Shown here piece by piece: positions 56,154 through 64,000 of a stretch of 64,000 nt of DNA. A program made the translations under genes and the position numbers. Numbering within the stretch: the stretch's first letter is position 1; every line of letters begins with the position of its first letter. This DNA comes from Gamarada debralockiae (Eukaryota > Ascomycota > Leotiomycetes > Helotiales > Hyphodiscaceae): contig NXFV01001539.1 of NCBI GenBank assembly GCA_002803225.1, positions 1 through 64,000 on the forward strand, written 5' to 3'. Under the pieces are notes generated by a model that was given only the letters and a program-made list of their open reading frames with translations, ran no database searches and was not told the origin of the DNA.

Positions 56154-58060
56154 TCAATGACATTTGCCTATAGAGGCCCTTATACGCCACGTTTCTGAGG
56201 CACTGAAATTAAGTTCTAAAATATTAGCCACGGCGTAGTGATGGTTGTCGTTGGCAAGCCTTGCAGCCTTTCGATATCTCTGGCTCCTTGGAAGGTGCTT
56301 ATCTGCGCCGGCATGGATCAGTATCTGAACCATGTCAAGCCGGTCATATTCTGCAGCCACTTCAAGCGCTGTCCTTCTTTTAACTTTAGATCCTGGCGCA
56401 TTGACGTCTGCTCCATTTCGAATTAACCTGTAAGCAACCCCTATATGTCCAACGAGTGCTGCAACATGAAGAGCTGTAAAACCATTTGGATCTTCTGCAG
56501 GGGCATTGATGTTAACTCCGAGGTCGATCAGCTGCATATGCTGCTTTGAATTGAATTCCCCCGCTGCTATAGCGTTTCGAAAGATCTTCCAGCTGCCAGC
56601 ATGATTAGATCCATGATTAATAATCCTAACCCTCTTGAACAAACTTATATTCTCTTCGGCATAAGACTGCTCAAATTTCCTTTTCGTGGATAATCGGCGG
56701 TGACTATCATGTCCCGTGGTGAGGGGGTTGCCCAGAATTGAATACTTGGGTACCATAGGCCAAAATGATTGCACGGGCTCCTCTGCAGGTAGTTCTTCAA
56801 TGCGCTGATACCATATGCCACAACCTCCACTGGCTCAATTAGTGGGTGATTATCAGCCGCGAGAAGGGAATCTACCACGTAATTGCATTACTACTGCCTT
56901 GAATGCATTCCTTTCCACACCCTGGGCATGTCGTGCCCGCATTGGTCTGTTTGAAAACCATACTCATATCAATTTGACGACCCGGGAGGAAACAGGCCCC
57001 AAAAGGCCGTGATCTTTCAATTTCTTGTTGAGAAAGTCTATCTTGAATGGCATACTCCTTGTTCCTGATCTTGTGCTCGCCTGGGGTATTCATAAATCTA
57101 GCTGTCATAACGGATTCGAAGACTTCCCAGGAATTGATTAATTCCAAATGTAGTGGAGCAACGCGACCTAATGGGTCAGTCCATATTGCAGGCTCCTGGA
57201 TCCAGCATGGTTCAAATTCCCGAGGCACCTGCCGCTGCAGGTCTACCAAAATATTATAGCTCTGGAAGTTGAGCGTCAAGATTTTAGACATAAATGTCTT
57301 CAATTCGGTACCGAGGGTGAAAAAGTATTTCCTAGATGAAGTCAGCAGGGGACGTCAGGTTCATTAGCCATGCCTCCGCCTACATCCTCTCTGCAAGCCT
57401 ACTAACAGTAGTTCCTTGAGCTTCCAGACTTCTTGTGTTTTCATTCAATTTTTCATTCACCTTCTCGAGGATGGTCAACTGTTGATGCGTTGCTGAGCCA
57501 GCTTCTTCCCTATCAGTATCGAGGCGTTCGTTTAGTCTCTTGTCGTTCAGTCTTGCAAGAGAGCTTCATCTAAATCAGCATGATTTCAAGACATAATATG
57601 CCAATATCTGAGCCACTCACACACTGGCAGTAATGAGCAACATATTGATGGCGGAGCTATGTCCGTTAATCTCAGTTCTGAACTTCGCCAGGTCATCCTT
57701 TTGCAACAACGCCCATTTCAACTTTTCTCTAGCATCCTTCCACCTAATGCCAGATCCGCCGAAGCACAATGTCCTCTCATGTGTCTTGATCTTCGCCAAG
57801 AATGCTTCAATGCATGTCTTGCATTGACCCGCGGTCCTTCTCACTGTATGAGCGAGCGCATTCATTTCAATCGTTGTCTCGTAGCTGCGCGATAGCATCT
57901 CGACCTCGAGGAGAGCTCTGTCTAATGACCACAACTCCCGAATAACCTCTTGATACTCGGCAGAGGCACCGCGAGTATCGTCGAGGGCTTTGACGGCGTC
58001 TTTGACCAAAATGCATACAGCGATGCAGTCGCCAGCCGAGAAACCGAAAGGCACCGCCAT
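56154..58060 (-). CDS. STAND-type N-domain, ULD-like, zinc-ribbon and ankyrin protein
   Basis: Four exons, 58060-57621, 57563-57384, 57331-56876 and 56829-56154 (introns 57, 52 and 46 nt), give 583 residues. Residues 1-150 (MAVPFGFSAGDCIAVCILVK, TRGASAEYQEVIRELWSLDR) match the helical N-terminal domain found on fungal STAND/NLR-like proteins. A coiled coil follows (RLNERLDTDREEAGSATHQQ), then a ubiquitin-like ULD-type region (AIWTDPLGRVAPLHLELINS WEVFESVMTARF). The third intron removes a stop and makes a CPGC..CGGC zinc ribbon followed by GIWYQRIEEL. The C-terminus has two ankyrin repeats (NGFTALHVAALVGHIGVAYR, RRTALEVAAEYDRLDMVQIL). The role is unknown; it is likely a scaffold in self/non-self or stress signalling. 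Confidence 0.82.
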
Positions 58061-58520
58061 CGTTCAAGGCTGGCAGTCTCAAGACGCGAGAGAAACGTAA
58101 GGATAATGAGACCAGGCTAAAAATTGTCCCGCAGTTGCTAGATCTGCGGACAGATGGTTAAGTAATGAGAATTTCAAGATCTACTCGAAGATGCTTATCG
58201 TCATGACCATTGTTCGACAGCCTCGTCCCACATCGGAGGCGAAATGCTGGTGGAGGCTGTGCCGCACTCAGCCTGATTTTGACGCGCAACTCAACTGAAA
58301 ATTTGGTGCCACCGGGCCTAAGACACCAAATCATATCTGCAAGATAACGGGAGTTCCCAGCCGTCTGTCTCAGGAGCCACACTCGGCTAAGTCAAATGGC
58401 AGGGAATCACAGCTGTGCAAGCATAGAACAGAATTTAGAGGATTGATTACGGTTGCCATTGCATTCGGCCTCAGGCGGACGGTACCATTACTAATCAATT
58501 AGTCAACATTGTGAATGCAT
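58061..58520. promoter_or_regulatory. Promoter region upstream of the ankyrin/ULD gene
   Basis: About 460 bp between the gene start at 58060 (minus) and the MITE. No gene is recognised; one 74-codon minus frame looks fortuitous. Confidence 0.45.
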
Positions 58521-58735
58521 CACCAGGGGGTGCAGGAATTCGCTCACCACTCTGAAAATTCAACCCTTAATAACTTTACAACGCAAAGTCCAAATGAGCT
58601 ATAAAGTACACCACCTTGATCGCGAAGAAGAGGCCTTCAAATTTTGTACCAAAAGTTTTTAAAATATATCATTCCTTGAAGGGTTGTGGTCGTATTTTTT
58701 TTGAAGTGGTGAGCGAATTCCTGCACCCCCTGGTG
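58521..58735. mobile_element. MITE, 215 bp, CACCAG termini, CAT target duplication
   Basis: Terminal inverted repeats of about 31 bp begin CACCAGGGGGTGCAGGAATT and continue CGCTCACCACT; the right arm is 58705-58735. CAT flanks both ends (58518-58520 and 58736-58738). The length and the outer CACCAGGGGGTG equal those of the element at 33969-34182, while the inner parts differ, so they are subfamilies of one group. The interior is non-coding. It lies about 460 bp upstream of the ankyrin/ULD gene start. Confidence 0.87.
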
Positions 58736-59191
58736 CATGATTGATCATGCATTCGAGCGGCCGCATCACGTGTGATATTGCCCAATGAGCATGCGGGAAC
58801 GAAGGGAACATGGGTGCCAGCCTGCGGCTCACACGAAGTCTTCGAAATTCGATAAAGCAATGGAAATTAAGAAAGAGATAATAGAATAATCTTTTCATCA
58901 GTGCATGGTCAGTGAAATCGATAAAGTTTCAGGGTGGCTTACAAGCATGTAAGTATGTAAACGATCACGTGACTGGGGCTTAAGAGCCGCCAGCTGCGTT
59001 TCTGAAACCGATTTCGCTTCCGAACTGTAAAACTCAGTTCAACAACGATTCATTAATCTCTTGCGTATCAAACTTGGCATTTTCCTTTTATCAATCACTT
59101 CTGCCCCTCATCCATCCGTTTGCCGTCCTCCTTAGCCGCCCCCACCTCCGCCTTCCCACCATTTTCTTTTCGCCCAACCACTACCTCCCTC
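58736..59191. other. Intergenic
   Basis: No supported gene. CT-rich sequence between 59090 and 59200 on the plus strand is compatible with a promoter or a 3' region. Confidence 0.5.
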
Positions 59192-59361
59192 TCATCCCCC
59201 CGAAGTCTCATCAGCCATCATCTGCTTATAATCCCTTTCCCAGTCCTCATACGTCTGATACAAGTACTTCTGAGCTGCCGGATGGTTACGGTAGTACGTC
59301 TCATGACCAATCTCGCAGACACCCTCCTCCTTCCCCCTGTGGTCGACGCAGAAAGCCCGAT
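59192..59361 (-). CDS. Possible C-terminal exon of a small unknown protein
   Basis: The minus strand reads CVDHRGKEEGVCEIGHETYY RNHPAAQKYLYQTYEDWERD and ends YKQMMADETSGG with a stop at 59192. The composition (aromatic, charged, few rare residues) is more protein-like than the overlapping plus-strand frame. No start codon is in frame; an acceptor-like site occurs near 59362, so an upstream exon would be required. The family was not recognised and the call is tentative. Confidence 0.3.
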
Positions 59362-60725
59362 CTCATAGAAGACAGAGTTTGGTTGGGAGGCTGTCTTTAA
59401 GGTAGGGGTTTCTTCAACCGCATTCTATTGTGGACGTGACATCATCAGCGATATGGTCCTGGGGGATTTATTAGCCTACTGAATTAAAAGACAGTTTGGT
59501 GCGAGGTGGAGAAAGGGACACCATTGTGTAATGTACGATGGAGATTGGATCTTGCTGGATTGGGTGGGCTCGAACATGAGCTGGTGCTCGGGATGACAAT
59601 GGAGTCAGCAATTTCACTGAGCTCCAACCTCCAGCCACAGTCGATCTTTATGCCTGAGGCTCTAAAAATAGAGAGCAGTAAATATAGCCGAGCGTATCGC
59701 ACCTGCACAGATCGCCCGACTCTCTTGCACGAAACTTTCCTCCTTTTTAATATAAATCTAAATGAATTATTATAGATTATTTAGAACTTATTTTTCTCAA
59801 GTTAACTCGAGTTGTAAACCACGAGAACATTGTTAAAGCATAGAAAAAGCATATATTCAAATCAGAACGTGCGGAAGTGTAATAATCAAAGTATAATTAA
59901 TCAATCTCTATACAAGTTATTTAGAAGAAAATACACAAGCGGGAATCAGAGATAGTTGAAATGAGACTAGGGTGTTGTAAATTAAATTATGTTCTTTTGT
60001 ACTAAGATATTTGTGATTTAGTGGCGAGAATCGAAAATGATAGGGGATTCTCGCCTCGCAGGGATGCGGGTAACACTTTCGGGCTGGTTCGGGAATAGGG
60101 ACCCTAGAGACCAACTTTGTGCGTGACATGTAATTAATTTGCAGTGAGAAGGGACGAGATTTAAAAGCAAGAGATTCGATTAGATAGGGAACAATCCAGA
60201 AAATGTGAGACTATCACAAGATTGGACGTTGTGGACAGAAACGACTCGCCTTTGCTTCGGTCTGCTTCATAGTTCTGTAGAATTGATTGTAGAATTGATG
60301 TGGTTGATCGTTGATGAAATATTCTCACTAGGAAGCTCTCGAAGGAGTAGCAAATTGGCAACTGGAAAGCTCGATTATTGCTGGAGGCCTTCAGAGAGGA
60401 AGGCTCGTGCCTTATTATCCTCTCTGGCACCAAGATATTGATGATCCATAAAAATCCAAGCGAATTCTATTTATTACCCTCTCTTTTCTCGGACACACTC
60501 TCTCGTTCGCTGATTTCTTTTGAGTAGGTGACAACAACACTCTCTGAAGTTTGGAGGAAGAGACCGTTGCTCATTATCATGTCGGGATATTGACCGCAGT
60601 AGCAAAGTTTGAAACAAACTCATCGCTGGTCTCCGTCATCTTTCTTCGTTCCTTCTGGATGTACTCGTAATGAAGCCACGCCGGTGCCTCAACACTCGTA
60701 CGTCACCATTGAGTAGGAGAACATG
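59362..60725. other. Long stretch without a supported gene
   Basis: Frames of 70-90 codons on both strands have no motif. The segment 59760-60000 is AT-rich. The region lies downstream of the glyoxalase-like gene (minus). Confidence 0.5.
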
Positions 60726-61889
60726 CTACTTCGTTTCTTCATCAACCACCGTCCCCTCATCCAGGCCCACTTGCCCAGAAGCAATCACACTCGCCATCTC
60801 AATCGGAAACCTCCTCTCAGGATGCTCCTCCGTCGGCTGCGTATAAAGATTCTCACCCCTCGGATCCACGAAAACTATCTTCTCAGATTTCAGCATCAAC
60901 TCCGGATTCCCTTCCCCTCCCTCCCTCTTCTCCGCTTCAACCCTCTCCCTCTCCTCCCTCCCCGCTTCCCATTCCTCCTGACTCGGCTGCGACCATCCCG
61001 GGGGAATATCCAGATCTAGAAAAATTCTGCCTACGCCCTCCTCAATCGGAATATCGATCCGCATCAACATGCCATTACTCCCAAGTATTGAGAGTCCTCC
61101 AACAACGACATCCCCAAGCATAACACCATTCCGTTCCTTCATCCCATCAACTTGCCACTCCTCAGGAGGGGCCAGCACGTAGAAATTGATTCCATTCTCC
61201 GCGCCCTCAATCTTGTTCATCCTCTCGACCTCAAAAACACTTACGTTCTGCCCCGCATCCCCAGGAGCAGTATTCGGCGTATCCAGAATCGCCGCATAAG
61301 CCGCCGCCAAACCTGGGACTCTTTCCTCAGGAACGTAGATGCTCATCTGCTTAATCCCATATCCAAACGTAGGATGCTTGATAGAGGTTTCGTTGATGGG
61401 AACGCGGAGGGGGCGTGGCGTAACATCATGACAAAAAAACGGCAGCTCACCCCTCTGCCATCCCTCCTCTCCACCGATTCTCGGGAACGTAACTTTCCAT
61501 CTCAACTCCTCACCGTCAGGCCTCCTTCTTCCTCCCTCCACCGGCTCCATATACCTAATCTTCCCTGCTTCTCCATCAAGCTTCTCCAACCGCCCATTAA
61601 CCCCCTTCCAATTCCCCTCCGCGTCCCCTGGATCCGTAAACGCGAAATCAATAATCCCAAATTTGCGATCCCCCCACCAATGTCCCTCCCTGTTCTTCGG
61701 GTCGTCGTTTATGAAAGATATGAATTCAATATAAGAACCATCCTCAAAACAAACCAGCTTATTCTCCGTCTTGCCATCGGCGTGCCTGCCACCTGGTGTA
61801 ACTGTGAAATTCTTTGGTATCCAGGCGGGGAGGGAGAGGAGTTGGAGGTACGGAAGGAGGATTATTATGTGGTCGAGGTAGGGCGGCAT
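60726..61889 (-). CDS. Glyoxalase-like domain protein
   Basis: A single exon of 387 residues from MPPYLDHIIILLPYLQLLSL at 61889; the frame stays open to 62123, so an earlier Met (62036) is possible. The N-terminal LDHIIILLPY, TVTPGGRHADGKTENKLVCF EDGSYIEFISFI and FGIIDFAF match the glyoxalase-like (VOC-type) domain common in ascomycete proteins of about 300-400 residues. Substrate and metal dependence are unknown: several usual metal-binding acids and His can be seen (LDH.., GRHADG, YIEF). It faces away from ARG8 with about 750 bp between. Confidence 0.78.
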   Translation of the reverse strand: MPPYLDHIIILLPYLQLLSLPAWIPKNFTVTPGGRHADGKTENKLVCFEDGSYIEFISFINDDPKNREGHWWGDRKFGIIDFAFTDPGDAEGNWKGVNGRLEKLDGEAGKIRYMEPVEGGRRRPDGEELRWKVTFPRIGGEEGWQRGELPFFCHDVTPRPLRVPINETSIKHPTFGYGIKQMSIYVPEERVPGLAAAYAAILDTPNTAPGDAGQNVSVFEVERMNKIEGAENGINFYVLAPPEEWQVDGMKERNGVMLGDVVVGGLSILGSNGMLMRIDIPIEEGVGRIFLDLDIPPGWSQPSQEEWEAGREERERVEAEKREGGEGNPELMLKSEKIVFVDPRGENLYTQPTEEHPERRFPIEMASVIASGQVGLDEGTVVDEETK

Positions 61890-62644
61890 ATTGGCGGTAT
61901 CAGGAGATGTGGGAGGGGAAAAGGTTGTAACCGTGGGCGACAGTGCGTTTGATGGGAAATTGGACGTATTTGTAGGTGGAGCGGGAGAATTGATGATATA
62001 ATAAACCGGCAGGAGGCTGTCGTTTCGAGGTTTCATGCAGAAGGAATCTGCAAGGCTGAGGCGCAGCCTGATGTTTGACTCAGGGCGAGCACGAGAATTA
62101 ATGTGGAAGCAACTGGGAGGCAATCAACTTATTTCGGCTCACGTGGTGACAGATTGCCAGATTACGGATCTTGTAGTAATTATCCAAAAGTCGAAGGACT
62201 TTGTGGATCTTTATGGACGCTGGAAAATTGGAGGATGCTTTTGAGCACCGCTTTTGGGTTCCGAGTCGCCTTGAAGTGTACTTATTCAAGGGCCCCCCCC
62301 ACAAAGAGGCCATTTTGAAGATACGAAGCTTCTGATTGAGGTATTAGGATGGATATTGTGAACGGCAAAGTTCAAAGTTTGAAGATTATTGTAGTCAGCC
62401 TCCATGGTGACGGTGGAGTTGACTGCAAGTGGGAACATTTCTGAGCAGAAAGCTATCTTGTCATTCGTGTGAATTGAGCATAGGTATTGTATCTTCTCCA
62501 TTATCGTAGTTGAAATAGAAAGGATTTTGTGTATCTCAACTCCCTTAAACGCCATCTGCATGCTCCTCTTTTAACTAACCATCGTGGAAATGAACCATCA
62601 CTCATCTCACATATACACTCGTTCGTTCCAGTATCTTCTTTAAC
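61890..62644. other. Intergenic between two minus-strand genes
   Basis: This holds the promoter of the glyoxalase-like gene and the 3' region of ARG8. Short frames (60-118 codons) on both strands lack motifs. Confidence 0.5.
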
Positions 62645-64000
62645 TCAGTTCGGCAAATCAACTTCACCGCCGAATTGCTTCCCTTGCGGTCCCTCGCCAG
62701 ACATAACGACGACACTCATGGCCTCATCCAATATCGCAAATCCCTCTTCGATCTCTGCCTCTGTGATCGTCAATGAAGGTACGAAACGTAACGTATTCGT
62801 GCCGGCAGTGATGACCAACAATCCTCTCTCGCGGGCAGCTGTCACGAGTGTCGTAGGATCTTGGGATAATTGCAACCCAAGATGAAGCCCTCTTCCCCTA
62901 ATCTCGTTGACCAAACCAGGGTACTTGTTTTGCAGATCCTGGAAATGCTTGATGAAGATCTTGTTCTTAACAAGTACATCTGCTTGCAGTGCAGGGTCGG
63001 ACAGTCGCGACACGATGTAGTGTGCCAATCGACTTCCCAGAGGGTTTCCACCAAATGTCGTCCCGTGGTCCCCCACAACAATCTTCTCCGACACCGCGTC
63101 GCTGACAATCGTAGCACCAATAGGAAAGCCATTCCCCAGCGCCTTGGCCGTCGTGATTATATCCGGATGCGCCTCTTTTGGTAGACTGGCATGAGCCCAG
63201 AAAGTTCCTGTTCGAGATAATCCACATTGGATCTCGTCGTAAATCAGCACTGCTCCCACCTCCCTACACCTCTTAGCCAACGCCATCAAGAACTCCTCCG
63301 TTGCCACAATGACACCTCCCTCTCCCTGAATCGGCTCGACAATAACACCGCATGTATTCTCCGTAACCAAATCCTTCACCGCGTCGACATCATTGTAAGT
63401 CCCATATCTGAACCCCGGCAACATCGGTGCGAAAGGCTGCTGGTATTTTGGGTTCGGCGTAGCGGACAAACTCCCCATTGTACGGCCATGGAATGAGTTT
63501 TGGAAAGACACAACTTCGTGCTTGGCACCAGAGGGATCGAGGACTTTCCCGGATTTGCGTGCGAATTTTATAGCGGCTTCGTTAGCTTCGGAGCCGGAGT
63601 TGCAGATGAATACTGCCTTCGCATTGTGCATGGAGCCTGACTCGAGCGTTTTTTGGACGAGGAGTTCGGAGAGGGCGCCGGTCCAGGGGTTGTGGTAGAG
63701 ATTTGAGGTATGTATTAATGTTTTGGCCTATCATATAATTCCCAAGTCAGCAAGATGTGTGTTTGAAGAGGATTGGAGTAGGATGTTCGCACCTGCTGAG
63801 CGATGAGTTTGCTCATCTCAGGATCACAATGTCCCAACGCATTAACTGCGATTCCGGCAGTGAAATCCAAGTATTTTCGATTCTCGACATCCCACAGATA
63901 ACATCCTTCTCCCTTCACGAACATTGGTGGTGGCCGAACGTAGGTCTTTACCATATAGGGTGCTTGTTCGTTGACGAGAGCTGCGGTTGCGGAGTCTGCT
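62645..64000 (-). CDS. ARG8: Acetylornithine aminotransferase, mitochondrial (5' end outside window)
   Basis: Two exons are visible, 64000-63793 and 63727-62645, with a 66-nt intron; the coding frame enters from the right edge ([20 protein letters not shown]), so start and mitochondrial targeting peptide are missing. Class-III PLP aminotransferase blocks are complete: [64 protein letters not shown] and [13 protein letters not shown], the last with the PLP-binding Lys, then [12 protein letters not shown]. The enzyme makes N-acetylornithine in the arginine pathway in the mitochondrial matrix. About 430 residues are present. Confidence 0.95.

Noticed and set aside
56830..56875. Stop codons between the ULD and ankyrin parts, suggesting two genes
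   Set aside because: Removing a 46-nt intron makes a continuous frame and creates a paired-Cys zinc ribbon, so one gene is more likely.
60723..61952. 266- and 98-codon plus-strand frames opposite the glyoxalase-like gene
   Set aside because: They are antisense to a well-supported coding exon and rich in Arg, Pro and Ile without domains.
1..64000. tRNA genes, rRNA, CRISPR arrays, prokaryotic mobile elements
   Set aside because: No cloverleaf with A/B boxes was spotted by eye, and the window is clearly fungal nuclear DNA; a tRNAscan run would be needed to exclude tRNAs fully.

Overview
The window is eukaryotic: a filamentous ascomycete, probably Leotiomycetes/Helotiales. The evidence is short introns of 46 to 150 nt with GTAAGT-type donors and CTAAC/CTAAT branch points, fungal gene families (RTG2, TOK1, BTN1, RXT3, BET4, ARG8, Zn2Cys6, 2EXR) and transposon copies whose damage looks like repeat-induced point mutation (RIP). 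The class-level placement is inference from gene content only. Coding exons were joined by hand from reading frame and splice signals; all joins given keep frame.

Region 1-4000 is a transposon graveyard: an LTR remnant with a 62-bp-arm hairpin, then two different Tc1/mariner-type elements with long terminal inverted repeats and stop-riddled transposases. Region 4600-20400 is a run of housekeeping-type genes: NmrA-like reductase, Rtg2 (Ppx/GppA), a Ca2+/H+ exchanger with an altered active site, an oleate hydratase-like flavoprotein, a MARVEL-type membrane protein, a secreted GPI-type phospholipase B and a TOK1 two-pore K+ channel. Region 20400-24300 is decayed: tandem repeats and a broken NLR (NACHT-type) gene that has lost its P-loop.

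Region 24300-28400 holds BET4 (Rab geranylgeranyltransferase alpha), a truncated and frameshifted relic of a Cdc20/Ama1-type APC/C activator that keeps its C-box, and a 2EXR gene. Region 28400-35500 is again accessory: a gene 3' end cut by a solo LTR, a glutathione S-transferase pseudogene, two paralogous small 2EXR-like genes, a 214-bp MITE and a tandem-repeat array. Region 35790-43600 carries RXT3 (Rpd3L deacetylase complex), BTN1/CLN3 and a 2EXR protein with a histone-H1-like basic tail. Region 45000-47500 has a broken and a near-intact 2EXR gene.

Region 47800-54400 is the most cluster-like part: a Zn2Cys6 regulator, a Dal5-type MFS transporter and, divergent from the transporter, an isopenicillin-N-acyltransferase-like Ntn hydrolase. 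The remainder holds a four-exon gene with an N-terminal STAND-type helical domain, a ubiquitin-like (ULD) region, a zinc ribbon and ankyrin repeats, a second MITE of the same family as the first (215 bp), a glyoxalase-like protein, and ARG8 (acetylornithine aminotransferase), which runs off the right edge.

The main biological story is birth and death of accessory genes between conserved single-copy genes, driven by transposons and RIP. No RNA genes, CRISPR arrays or prokaryotic-type operons were seen.
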